Shown here one piece after another: positions 26,905-35,923 of a DNA stretch of 64,000 nucleotides. The stretch's first letter is position 1; each line of letters starts with the position of its first letter. The notes beneath the pieces were generated by a model. It was not told where the DNA came from, ran no database searches, and was given only the letters and a program-made list of their open reading frames with translations. This DNA comes from Petrotoga mexicana DSM 14811 (lineage in GTDB: Bacteria > Thermotogota > Thermotogae > Petrotogales > Petrotogaceae), in contig NZ_AZRN01000036.1 of NCBI RefSeq assembly GCF_002895565.1, forward strand, positions 62,001-126,000, given 5' to 3'. The translations under genes were made by a program, and so were the position numbers.

Positions 26905-29193
26905 ATTTTTAATAGTGTTAATCAACCAAAAAAAAGAATCGACGCATACGAAAAGGTAACCGGAAAAGCGAAATTTGCTGATGATTTAGAATTTCCGAAT
27001 ATGTTGTATGCAAAAGTACTTAGATCTAAGTATCCTTCTGCGAGAATATTGAACATATACTTAGACGAAGCTAAAAAGATTCCTGGTGTAAAAGCAATTA
27101 TAACGGCAAATGATATACCCAACAACGAATTTGGCGTCATTATCCCCGACCAACAAGTGTTGGCTAAAGAAAGGACTTACTTCATAGGAGATGGAATAGC
27201 GGTTGTCGCTGCAGAAACGCCAGAGTCTGCAAAAAAAGCAGTCGAAAGTATAAAAGTAGAATATGACGAGATTTCAGGAATTTTTGACCCCTTAGAATCT
27301 AAAAACGCGCCATCTATTCATGAAGATAAAGATAATAATCAAGTTATTCATCACAAACTCAGAAAAGGTAATATAGAAGAAGGATTTAAAAGATGTGATG
27401 TAATTTTAGAAAGAGAGTATCAAACTCAATTTATTGAGCATGCCTACATGGAACCCGAGGTTGTAATTGCCGTTCCTTATGAGAACAATAGTGTAGTTAC
27501 AATATATGGGTCGGTACAAAATCCTTTTGCTTGCCGTAACGCGGTAGCTTCAGTTCTTAAAATTGGCTTCAATCAAGTTAGAATTGTTCAAAATCACATA
27601 GGTGGCTCTTTTGGTGGTAAAGATGAAGTAATTTCTTCTATGGCTGCTCGAGCCGCTGTTCTAGCTTTAAAAACCAACAGGCCTGTAAAATTAAAAAACA
27701 CAAGGGAAGAATCAATTATCGAAAGTTATAAGAGGCATCCTTACAATATGAGGTACAAAGTAGGGGCTACAAAAGAAGGCAAGCTACTGGCTATGGAAAT
27801 AGAGGCAATCGCTGACAGTGGAGCTTACGCGTGTCAAACTCCTTTTGTTACTTGGAGGTCTGTTGTTCAAGCAACGGGCCCTTACGAAATTCCAAATGTA
27901 AAAACAGATACTTACGGATATTATACAAACAATGTATACACTGGAGCCATGCGCGGCTATGGATCTCCTCAGGTCATATTTGCCAATGAATCTCTAATGG
28001 ATGAATTGGCTCAAGAACTCGGGATGAACCCCTTAGATCTTAGATTAAAAAATATTTTTCATGACAATTCAGAAACAGCAAGTGGTCAAAAACTAGATAA
28101 TCACAAAGTTAGCCTCGAAGAGGTAATAAAAAAGGCTGCTGATTCGATCAATTTTTTAGAAAAGTACAAAGAGTACAGTCGAGAGCAAAAAGGTGATAAA
28201 AGAAAAGGAATAGGAATGGCTATAAGTTACAGAGGTTGTAGCTTAGGAGCAGAAGCTGTTGATGCAGCTGGTATCATATTATCTATACAAAAAGATGGAA
28301 CTGTATATCTCTATAGCGGCTTAGCTGAAAATGGACAAGGTCTAAAAACAGCCTTTTCTCAAATTGTAGCCGAAGAATTGGGGATTGATATTGAAAAGAT
28401 CAACTTCATGGTTGTCGATACATTAGTTTCCCCAGATAGTGGTTCTACGGTAGCCTCTCGTGCAACGTTGATTGGAGGAAATGCATCGCTCGACGCCGCT
28501 AAAAATCTCAAAAAGAAATTGACGGATTTTATAGTTAAAAAATATAATTTGGTATTTAACGAATTAATATTTAAAGATAATTCAATTTACACACCTGATC
28601 AAAAAAAGATAATTTCCTTTGATGAAGCTGCTTCCCAAGCATATAACTCTGGTGTCTTTTTATCTTCATACGGTTGGTACAAAGCTCCGGAGATAAGTTG
28701 GGATGAAGAAACCGGACAAGGCAGACCTTATTTTACCTACGTTTATGGATGTCAGATAGCCGAGGTTGAAGTTGATATAGGTACAGGTGAGATAAAAGTG
28801 CTTAAAATGGTAGCTGCTCACGATGTTGGAAGGGCTATCAATCCTGCGAATGTTTTAGGTCAATTTTATGGTGGAATATCAATGGGCCTCGGATATGGGA
28901 TCATGGAAGAGCTGGATATAAACGAGGGATACATCAATAACACCAATTTTGACGAATATTTGATACCCACAGTTAAAGATATGCCAGATATAACTCCTAT
29001 TATCGTTGAAAATCCTGATCCTAATGGACCTTACGGTGCAAAATCTATAGGAGAACCTACCTTGGAGTTAGGGGCAGCTGCAATAGCAAATGCGGTAGCC
29101 CAGGCAACTGGAAAAAGAATAAGATCTTTGCCTATAAACTTAGAAAAAATACTGGTAGGTCATTCTTTGAAAAAAGGAAGGAAGAAAAAATGA
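26905..29193 (+). CDS. Molybdenum hydroxylase (xanthine dehydrogenase family), catalytic subunit, set 1
   Basis: The ~762-residue subunit binds the molybdopterin cofactor and hydroxylates a purine-type substrate. Motifs are IGGSFGGKDE (cofactor), AMRGYGSPQ (substrate-site Arg region) and SIGEP with the catalytic Glu717. Conserved family sequence (KRIDAYEKVTGKAKFADDL) lies upstream of the first ATG (27001), so the protein must start earlier. In that frame a stop occurs at 26896 and no ATG, GTG or TTG follows; GGAGGTG (26891-26897) is correctly spaced for ATT at 26905. So either an ATT start is used, or a small frameshift links it to the GTG at 26895. The FAD subunit gene overlaps its stop. Confidence 0.88.
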   Translation: MFNSVNQPKKRIDAYEKVTGKAKFADDLEFPNMLYAKVLRSKYPSARILNIYLDEAKKIPGVKAIITANDIPNNEFGVIIPDQQVLAKERTYFIGDGIAVVAAETPESAKKAVESIKVEYDEISGIFDPLESKNAPSIHEDKDNNQVIHHKLRKGNIEEGFKRCDVILEREYQTQFIEHAYMEPEVVIAVPYENNSVVTIYGSVQNPFACRNAVASVLKIGFNQVRIVQNHIGGSFGGKDEVISSMAARAAVLALKTNRPVKLKNTREESIIESYKRHPYNMRYKVGATKEGKLLAMEIEAIADSGAYACQTPFVTWRSVVQATGPYEIPNVKTDTYGYYTNNVYTGAMRGYGSPQVIFANESLMDELAQELGMNPLDLRLKNIFHDNSETASGQKLDNHKVSLEEVIKKAADSINFLEKYKEYSREQKGDKRKGIGMAISYRGCSLGAEAVDAAGIILSIQKDGTVYLYSGLAENGQGLKTAFSQIVAEELGIDIEKINFMVVDTLVSPDSGSTVASRATLIGGNASLDAAKNLKKKLTDFIVKKYNLVFNELIFKDNSIYTPDQKKIISFDEAASQAYNSGVFLSSYGWYKAPEISWDEETGQGRPYFTYVYGCQIAEVEVDIGTGEIKVLKMVAAHDVGRAINPANVLGQFYGGISMGLGYGIMEELDINEGYINNTNFDEYLIPTVKDMPDITPIIVENPDPNGPYGAKSIGEPTLELGAAAIANAVAQATGKRIRSLPINLEKILVGHSLKKGRKKK

Positions 29194-30074
29194 TTGAATA
29201 TGATTTTTTAACCGCTAAAGACGTTGATGCTGCTTTGGAATATTTGCACAAATATGAAAGTATAAAAGTAATAGCTGGTGGAACTGATTTACTAGTAGAT
29301 ATACATAAAGAAAGTTCTAGATTAGAAAAATTTGATTATATTTTAGATATTTCTAATATCAAAGCTCTTCAATTCATAGATGAAACGGAAGATTCTGTAG
29401 AGTTAGGACCTTTGTGTACACATACCATGTTGATAAATTCAAAAATTATCAATAAATATTTCCCGTTTCTTGTAACAGCAGCAAAGAGTATAGGATCAAC
29501 CCAGATTAGAAACAGAGGTACCGTTGGAGGGAATATATCCAATGCCTCTCCAGCAGCAGATTTAATTCCTCCGTTGATGGCTTTAAATGCTGAAATAGAG
29601 TTAAGCTCTGTAAACGGGAGAAGACTCATACCTTTAGATAATTATATTGTTGGTCCTTACAAAACTAGTAAAAATCATGATGAACTTGTAACTAAAATAC
29701 TAATACCAAAGGTAGATGAAAATTATCGTTTTAGTTTTCAAAAAATAGGAAGAAGAAGAGCTTTAAATATAGCAAGATTAAACTTAGCTGTGGCTGCAAA
29801 AATAAATAAAAAAGACCTAAAAATTGAAGATATAAGAATAGTTCCAGGTTCCGCAACACCTTTTCCAGTAAGATTTAAAAACATAGAAATGGAAATACTA
29901 AACAAAAAATCTAACGAATTAAATTTAGAAGAGCTAGCAAAAAAAATAGGCGACGAAATGGTGAATATAACTGGTGAAAGGTGGTCAACTCCTTACAAAA
30001 AACCAGCCTTAGGGGCAATTTTCAAAAAGGCGATTATAGAGATAACAAATTCAAGTGATAGTGATAGTCACTAA
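29190..30074 (+). CDS. Molybdenum hydroxylase FAD subunit, set 1
   Basis: The 294-residue protein is the FAD-binding medium subunit (CoxM/XdhB type) that passes electrons from the iron-sulfur subunit to NAD or another acceptor. It has the two FAD loops, AGGTDLLVDIHK (near residue 30) and RNRGTVGGNISNASPAADLI (near residue 110). The ATG overlaps the TGA of the catalytic gene. A ribosome-binding-site-led gap of 42 bases separates it from the 2Fe-2S gene. Confidence 0.93.
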   Translation: MIEYDFLTAKDVDAALEYLHKYESIKVIAGGTDLLVDIHKESSRLEKFDYILDISNIKALQFIDETEDSVELGPLCTHTMLINSKIINKYFPFLVTAAKSIGSTQIRNRGTVGGNISNASPAADLIPPLMALNAEIELSSVNGRRLIPLDNYIVGPYKTSKNHDELVTKILIPKVDENYRFSFQKIGRRRALNIARLNLAVAAKINKKDLKIEDIRIVPGSATPFPVRFKNIEMEILNKKSNELNLEELAKKIGDEMVNITGERWSTPYKKPALGAIFKKAIIEITNSSDSDSH

Positions 30075-30116
30075 GGTTGAATAATTGAAACTTACGTTGA
30101 TGGAGGTATTCGAAAA

Positions 30117-30590
30117 ATGGACAAAATTGAAGTAACGCTTTATGTAAATAATAAAAAAGAAACATTACAAGTGGATCCAACGGAGAGACTTCTTGATACT
30201 TTACGCAACCGATTAAAATTAACTAGCGTAAAAGAAGGATGCGATGTGGGCGAATGTGGCGCTTGTACGGTTATTTTAAACGGTGAAGCCGTTCATTCAT
30301 GTTTAGTGTTAACTGCTCAAGTTGATGGTTATGAAATTTTCACTACAGAGGGTTTGGAAGTTAATGGAAAATTAGACCCGCTGCAACAATCTTTTATTGA
30401 TCATCAAGCTGTTCAATGCGGTTTTTGCACCCCTGGTATGCTGATGTCTGCTAAAGCTTTGTTGAATAAAAATCCTAATCCCTCAAGGGAAGAAATAAAA
30501 ACCGCAATAGAAGGGAATCTCTGTAGATGTACTGGATATCAGCAAATAGTTGAAGCGATAGAATCAGTTACACAGGATAAGAAAGGGTGA
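30117..30590 (+). CDS. Molybdenum hydroxylase 2Fe-2S subunit, set 1
   Basis: The 157-residue protein carries two [2Fe-2S] clusters. The plant-ferredoxin-type site is [16 protein letters not shown] with a later Cys in HSCLV, and the helical-domain site is QCGFCTPGM and LCRCTGYQ. This is the XdhC/CoxS-type small subunit. The gene is third in the order catalytic-FAD-FeS. The deaminase gene that follows starts 5 bases after its stop. Confidence 0.95.
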   Translation: MDKIEVTLYVNNKKETLQVDPTERLLDTLRNRLKLTSVKEGCDVGECGACTVILNGEAVHSCLVLTAQVDGYEIFTTEGLEVNGKLDPLQQSFIDHQAVQCGFCTPGMLMSAKALLNKNPNPSREEIKTAIEGNLCRCTGYQQIVEAIESVTQDKKG

Positions 30591-30595
30591 TATCT

Positions 30596-31963
30596 TTGTC
30601 GAACATATTGATAAAAAATGCTAAAGTTATTACAACGATGAATACAAATAGAGATCAGTTGAAAGATCACGATATTTTAATTAAAGGAAACAAGATACAT
30701 AAAATTGCCAAAAATATAGATTTATCAAACGAACAAATAGATGAAGTTATAGATGGTTCCAAATATTATGTATATCCAGGATTGATTAATACTCATCATC
30801 ATTTCTATCAAACTTTTACTAGGAACATTCCTCAGGTACAAAATGTTGAATTATTCGACTGGTTAAAGTTTTTGTATCCAATTTGGTCAAGATTGACACC
30901 AGAAGTTGTTTATTATAGTACTTTAGTTGCAGCAGGAGAACTACTTAAAACTGGTTGTACGACATCAGTTGATCAATTTTATGTTTTTCCAAAGAATCAA
31001 CCACCAGATCTTCTTGATAATGAATTTTATGCAGCAAGAGAAATCGGCATCAGATTACACGGTAGTAGAGGAAGTATGTCATTGAGTGAAAAAGATGGTG
31101 GCCTTCCTCCTGACTCGGTAGTTCAAACAGAAATCGAAATCTTGAAAGATTCCCAAAGAATTATTGAAAAATTTCATGATCCTTCCCCATTTTCCATGCA
31201 TAGAGTCATTCTAGCCCCTTGCTCCCCATTCTCTGTAACTTCAACATTACTTAAGCAATCTGTTCAATTAGCAAGAGAATATAGTGTGTGCAGTCATACA
31301 CATTTAGCCGAAACAAGAGATGAAGAAAAATTTTGTATTGAGACTTTTGGGAAGAGACCATTAGAATACATGGAGAGTCTAGATTGGTTAGGCCCTGATG
31401 TATGGTTCGCCCATGGAGTTCATTTCAATGAAGAAGAAATAGATAAGTTGGCATTAACTCACACAGGGGTTGCTCACTGTCCCGTTTCGAATTCAAAACT
31501 CGCCTCTGGAGCTGCAAATATCCCCTACATGTTAAAAAAAGGTGTAAAAATTAGCTTAGCTGTGGATGGAAGTGCAAGTAACGACTCTTCTAATATGATT
31601 TTAGAAATGAAAACCGCTTTTTTGATGAGTCGACTAATCTACGGTATAAGTGCTATCACTGCTGAGGATGTCCTGCGTATGGCTACAAAGGGTGGAAGTG
31701 AAGTTATAAACCAACCAGAAATTGGAAGTTTAGAGGAAGGTAAGGCAGCAGATATGTTCTTGATTCGTTGGGACCGATTAGGTTATACAGGAGGTCTTTA
31801 CGATCCTATATCCATGCTTATTAATACTGGAGATTCTCAAATCGTAGATATGACAATCGTCAATGGAGAAATAGTTGTAAAAGATGGTGAGCTTGTCAAA
31901 GTTGATGAAAGAAAAATCATAGACAAAGCTAATGAACTTTCTAAAAGGATGGTCGAAGTCTGA
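30596..31963 (+). CDS. 8-oxoguanine deaminase-like amidohydrolase
   Basis: The ~455-residue protein is an amidohydrolase-superfamily deaminase. The metal motif is INTHHHFYQTFTR, and SHTHLAETRDE, HGVHFNEEE, HCPVSNSKLASG and AVDGSASND follow. The HHH-FYQ-T signature and the length match the 8-oxoguanine deaminase/hydroxyatrazine hydrolase group, which would turn 8-oxoguanine into urate. Its position inside a purine locus supports a purine substrate, though SsnA-like or guanine deaminase activity cannot be excluded. TTG at 30596 follows GGGTGA by 5 bases and is preferred to the GTG at 30587. Confidence 0.82.
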   Translation: MSNILIKNAKVITTMNTNRDQLKDHDILIKGNKIHKIAKNIDLSNEQIDEVIDGSKYYVYPGLINTHHHFYQTFTRNIPQVQNVELFDWLKFLYPIWSRLTPEVVYYSTLVAAGELLKTGCTTSVDQFYVFPKNQPPDLLDNEFYAAREIGIRLHGSRGSMSLSEKDGGLPPDSVVQTEIEILKDSQRIIEKFHDPSPFSMHRVILAPCSPFSVTSTLLKQSVQLAREYSVCSHTHLAETRDEEKFCIETFGKRPLEYMESLDWLGPDVWFAHGVHFNEEEIDKLALTHTGVAHCPVSNSKLASGAANIPYMLKKGVKISLAVDGSASNDSSNMILEMKTAFLMSRLIYGISAITAEDVLRMATKGGSEVINQPEIGSLEEGKAADMFLIRWDRLGYTGGLYDPISMLINTGDSQIVDMTIVNGEIVVKDGELVKVDERKIIDKANELSKRMVEV

Positions 31964-31981
31964 AATTTGGAGGGGAAAAAC

Positions 31982-33313
31982 ATGTTGTTAATAGGTAACG
32001 CTACTATTTTCACCTTTGATGACGAAATTCCTATAATTGAAAATGGTGCAGTATTAATAGAAGGTAAAAAAATAAAAGAAATAGGAGAAACAGAAAATTT
32101 ACTTCAAAAATATCCAAACGCTGTTTTCAAAAACGCTCAAGATAAAATTTTAATGCCTGGTTTGATAAACACTCACACACACCTGTACAGTACTTTCGCC
32201 AGAGGAATGAATTTAAAAACCGAGATCCCTCCACAAAACTTTTTAGAAATATTAGAAAAATTGTGGTGGCGATTGGACAACACTTTAAACGAAGAGGATA
32301 TTTATTACAGTGCATTATTTGCAATCTTAGAGTGCATAAAAAACGGAGTAACAACGATTTTTGACCATCATGCAAGTTTTAATTATATAGATGGAAGTTT
32401 GGATATCATCGCGCAAGCTGTCATGGAAACAGGTATAAGAGCCAATCTTTGTTATGAAGTATCAGATAGACATGGACAGGCTAAAAGCGATGCCTCTCTA
32501 AAAGAAAATGAAAGGTTTATTAGAAAGATTAAGGATTCTGAGAACGATAAATTAGGTGGAATGATTGGATTACACGCTTCTTTTACCCTTGAAGACAAAA
32601 CTTTAAACAAGGCCTCGGAGTTAGCTGACGAATTAAACGTTCCTTTTCATATCCATGTAGCAGAAGGAATAGCAGATTTACAAGACAGTGTAAAAAGAGG
32701 TTACATAGGAGTAGTCGATAGATTATCGAAATTTAAAATATTAAGACCTCATGCCTTAGCTGTTCATGGCGTTCATATAAAGAAGGAAGAGATTCCAATT
32801 TTGAAGGAAAGTGGTGCATACGTTGTTCATAATCCAGAATCAAACATGGGAAACGCAGTAGGAGCGGCTCCAATAAAAGATTTCTTTGATCACGGAATCC
32901 TAACCGGATTGGGAACAGATGCCTACACGCACGACATGTTCGAAAGTATAAAAGTTGCCAATTTACTCCAAAAGCATCAATTAGGTGATCCACAGGCAGG
33001 ATGGAGCGAAGTTTACAACATGGCGTTTAATAATAATGTGCAAATTGCTTCTAACCTTTTAAACCTAAAAATAGGAAAGATAAAAGAGAATTTCCCAGCC
33101 GATTTAATAATAGTGGATTATATCTCCCCAACACCCGTTGAAAAAGACAACGTTTATTCCCACATCCTTTTCGGAATGAACGGTGGGATGGTTGATACGG
33201 TTATTATAGACGGCAAAATTATTATGGATAATCGGGAGGTGACGGTTTTAGATTATGAAAGAATACACAGGAGAACTCGGGAGCAAGCAAGAAGATTTTG
33301 GGAGAGATTCTGA
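31982..33313 (+). CDS. ssnA: Putative aminohydrolase SsnA
   Basis: The ~443-residue amidohydrolase has the metal motif INTHTHLYSTFARGM, the SsnA-typical LWWRLDNTL, DHHASFNYIDGSL, HIHVAEG, HGVHIKKEE and GLGTDAYTHDMFES. This best matches SsnA, an uncharacterised aminohydrolase seen repeatedly beside YgeWXY and selenium-linked molybdenum hydroxylase genes. Its exact substrate is unknown. The ATG at 31982 follows GGAGGGG. Its last 59 bases overlap the start of the FAD subunit gene of set 2. Confidence 0.9.
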   Translation: MLLIGNATIFTFDDEIPIIENGAVLIEGKKIKEIGETENLLQKYPNAVFKNAQDKILMPGLINTHTHLYSTFARGMNLKTEIPPQNFLEILEKLWWRLDNTLNEEDIYYSALFAILECIKNGVTTIFDHHASFNYIDGSLDIIAQAVMETGIRANLCYEVSDRHGQAKSDASLKENERFIRKIKDSENDKLGGMIGLHASFTLEDKTLNKASELADELNVPFHIHVAEGIADLQDSVKRGYIGVVDRLSKFKILRPHALAVHGVHIKKEEIPILKESGAYVVHNPESNMGNAVGAAPIKDFFDHGILTGLGTDAYTHDMFESIKVANLLQKHQLGDPQAGWSEVYNMAFNNNVQIASNLLNLKIGKIKENFPADLIIVDYISPTPVEKDNVYSHILFGMNGGMVDTVIIDGKIIMDNREVTVLDYERIHRRTREQARRFWERF

Positions 33314-34172
33314 TCAATACTTTGCTCCTAAAACATTGAAAGAAGCTACAGAAATACTTTCAAGATACAGCCCTAACATCAAAATCATCGCAGGTGGTAC
33401 AGATGTTTTGGTAGATTACTTTGACCGTCTTTATGAAATAGAAAGGTGGTTGAGCTTAAAAAACCTCAATGAACTGAAAAAAATCGAAATCAACAATGAT
33501 CGAGTTGAAATTGGTGCCTTACTCACCCACGATGAATTAGAAAAATCTGAGATTATACAAAGATATTTTCCACTTATCAGTCAAGCTGCATGGGATGTTG
33601 GATCACCTCAAATCAGAAACATGGGCACCATAGGTGGAAATATTGCAAATTCTTCCCCTGCTGGGGATTTATTACCTCCTTTAATGGCATATGATGCACT
33701 ATTCAAACTAACTTCCCAAAACGAAACTCGTGAAGTACCCGCACAAGACTTTTTTCTAGGACCTAAAAAAAACGTACTTATAAAGAATGAAATCATCGAA
33801 AAAATTATCATTCCAATTCCCCAAAAACACACCTATGGAAAATGGTTCAAAGTTGGAAAAAGAAATGCCTTAATAATTTCAAGTATCACGTTGGCTCTTG
33901 TTGTGACCTTCGATGATGATGAACGCATAAAAACAGTGAAATGTTGTCTTGGTTCTGTGGCTCCCGTTCCAGTTGAAATCTCACAAATTCAACCTTTGAT
34001 GGTTGGCAAAAGGTTAAACGAATTAGACTATTCTCAGATTGGGAAAGTAGTTTCTGAAAATATTTCACCAATAGACGACATAAGAGGAACCAAAGAATAC
34101 CGCATAGATGTAGCAAAAAATCTAACAGTTAACGCTTTAAATGAAATTGAAAGGATGGTGAGGGTAGGTTGA
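33255..34172 (+). CDS. Molybdenum hydroxylase FAD subunit, set 2
   Basis: The 305-residue FAD subunit shows [14 protein letters not shown] and [20 protein letters not shown], the two FAD loops. The best start is the ATG at 33255, which follows GGGAGGTGA, so its 5' end overlaps ssnA by 59 bases in a different frame; the conserved fold begins near residue 22 ([10 protein letters not shown]), leaving a short N-terminal tail. Its TGA overlaps the TTG of the 2Fe-2S gene. Confidence 0.9.
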   Translation: MKEYTGELGSKQEDFGRDSDQYFAPKTLKEATEILSRYSPNIKIIAGGTDVLVDYFDRLYEIERWLSLKNLNELKKIEINNDRVEIGALLTHDELEKSEIIQRYFPLISQAAWDVGSPQIRNMGTIGGNIANSSPAGDLLPPLMAYDALFKLTSQNETREVPAQDFFLGPKKNVLIKNEIIEKIIIPIPQKHTYGKWFKVGKRNALIISSITLALVVTFDDDERIKTVKCCLGSVAPVPVEISQIQPLMVGKRLNELDYSQIGKVVSENISPIDDIRGTKEYRIDVAKNLTVNALNEIERMVRVG

Positions 34173-34663
34173 AAATAAACTTTACCATAAATGGAATTGA
34201 AAGAGAATGCAATGTAAATTCAACTACCCGATTGTTAGACTTAATTAGGGACGACCTGAATCTTACAGGTACAAAAGAAGGTTGTGGAAAAGGGGAATGT
34301 GGTGCATGTACAGTTATAATGAACGATAAAATCGTAGCCTCTTGTTTGGTACTTGCATATGAAGCTGATGGTGCAGATATAGTTACTATTGAAGGTTTGA
34401 GCAATAAAGAAATTTTACATCCTATTCAAGAAGCTTACATTGAAGCAGGAGCAGTACAATGTGGATTTTGTACGCCTGGATTCATATTAACAACTAAGAA
34501 ACTTCTCGATGAAATTCCTAACCCAACGGAAGAAGAAATAAAAAGGGGATTATCCGGGAATATCTGTAGATGTACAGGGTACCAAAAAATAATAGACGCT
34601 GTTAGACTCTCGGTCATTAAAATCGCTGAGTATAAGCGAGGTGAGAAAGTTGAAATCAAATAA
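34169..34663 (+). CDS. Molybdenum hydroxylase 2Fe-2S subunit, set 2
   Basis: The 164-residue protein has both cluster sites: [16 protein letters not shown] with ASCLVL, and QCGFCTPGF with ICRCTGYQ. The TTG start overlaps the preceding stop. The catalytic gene starts inside its last codons, so FAD, FeS and catalytic genes are translationally coupled. The order FAD-FeS-catalytic differs from set 1. Confidence 0.94.
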   Translation: MKINFTINGIERECNVNSTTRLLDLIRDDLNLTGTKEGCGKGECGACTVIMNDKIVASCLVLAYEADGADIVTIEGLSNKEILHPIQEAYIEAGAVQCGFCTPGFILTTKKLLDEIPNPTEEEIKRGLSGNICRCTGYQKIIDAVRLSVIKIAEYKRGEKVEIK

Positions 34664-35921
34664 ATACGTGGGAGAGAATGTCTTCAAAGTTGACGCCAAA
34701 GACAAGGTAACAGGTAAAGCTATTTATCCCGATGATATATACTTTGAAGACATGCTCTATGTGAAAGTTAAACGCGCAACTCACCCACATGCTTACATTC
34801 AAAAGATAGATGCCTCCAAGGCAGAATCACTACCGGGAGTAATTAAAGTTATAACTGCAAAAGATTATCCGCATTTGAAAAAGTTTGGATTGATAATCAA
34901 AGATCAACCCGTTCTGGTTGGGATAGGAGAGAAGACCCGTTTTATGGGAGATGCATTGGCATTAGTCGTTGCAAAGAGTAAAGAAATTGCCTCCAAAGCA
35001 ATTAATTTAATAGAGGTAGAGGTTAAAGAATTAGAGGTAATTACAGATCCTTTCAGGGCAATGGAAGAAGACGCCCCAAAAATTCATGAAGATGGAAACA
35101 TACTCGTCACTCACCAATTAAACAAAGGAGATATTAAAAAGGGATTTGATGAATCTGACGTAATAATAGAAAGAGAATACAAAACACAGCATATCGATCA
35201 ACTGCCTTTACAAGTGGAGTCTGGCGTAGCTGTTTACGACGAAAAAACTGGTGTAATAACTATTTGGGCAGCTACACAATGGCTTCATGATACACAAGCA
35301 GATATAGCCCAATCTTTGAATCTACCCAAAGAAAAAATCAGAATAATACAACCAGTTATTGGTGGAGCGTTTGGTAGGAAAGAGGATATTTCAGTACATA
35401 TACATTTAGCATTGGCTGCAATGATAACAAAACACCCTGTTAAATTAACTTACACAAGAGAAGAATCTATGATCGCTCAGTCTAAAAGGCATCCTCTATA
35501 TATAAGGGCAAAAACGGGAGCTACCAAAGATGGAATCCTAAAAGCATGGGAGGTTGAAGTTGTAGGTGATACTGGGGCGTATGCATCTAGTGGACCTGCT
35601 GTTGTACATAAAGGTATGTACCATTGTACAGGTCCGTACAATGTACCCAACGTTATGGGTATCGCTCATACCGTTTACACTAATAATACATACGCTGGTG
35701 CTATGAGAGGATTTGGAGCAATGCAGATGACTTTCGCCTATGAATCTCAAATGAACATATTAGCTGAAAAGTTAGACATGAATCCAGCAGAGCTCAGACT
35801 TAAAAACGCCTATCGAATTGGCTCAACTACGCCAAATGGTCAAAGACTTACACAAAGTGTAAATGTCGTTGAAACCATAGAAGAAGCTTTAAAGCTTTCC
35901 AGTGAGAAAGAGGGTGTTTGA
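34650..35921 (+). CDS. Molybdenum hydroxylase catalytic subunit, N-terminal (large) half, set 2
   Basis: The ~423-residue protein equals the first half of a xanthine-dehydrogenase-type catalytic subunit: the a/b hammerhead region ([20 protein letters not shown]) and the first molybdopterin-binding domain with [25 protein letters not shown] and AMRGFGAMQ. It ends in a true stop just before the second half begins. The pair together is as long as the single set-1 subunit. Such a split is known in the four-subunit nicotinate dehydrogenase of Eubacterium barkeri. TTG at 34650 is 6 bases after GAGGTGA and overlaps the 2Fe-2S gene. Confidence 0.88.
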   Translation: MKSNKYVGENVFKVDAKDKVTGKAIYPDDIYFEDMLYVKVKRATHPHAYIQKIDASKAESLPGVIKVITAKDYPHLKKFGLIIKDQPVLVGIGEKTRFMGDALALVVAKSKEIASKAINLIEVEVKELEVITDPFRAMEEDAPKIHEDGNILVTHQLNKGDIKKGFDESDVIIEREYKTQHIDQLPLQVESGVAVYDEKTGVITIWAATQWLHDTQADIAQSLNLPKEKIRIIQPVIGGAFGRKEDISVHIHLALAAMITKHPVKLTYTREESMIAQSKRHPLYIRAKTGATKDGILKAWEVEVVGDTGAYASSGPAVVHKGMYHCTGPYNVPNVMGIAHTVYTNNTYAGAMRGFGAMQMTFAYESQMNILAEKLDMNPAELRLKNAYRIGSTTPNGQRLTQSVNVVETIEEALKLSSEKEGV

Positions 35922-35923
35922 CA

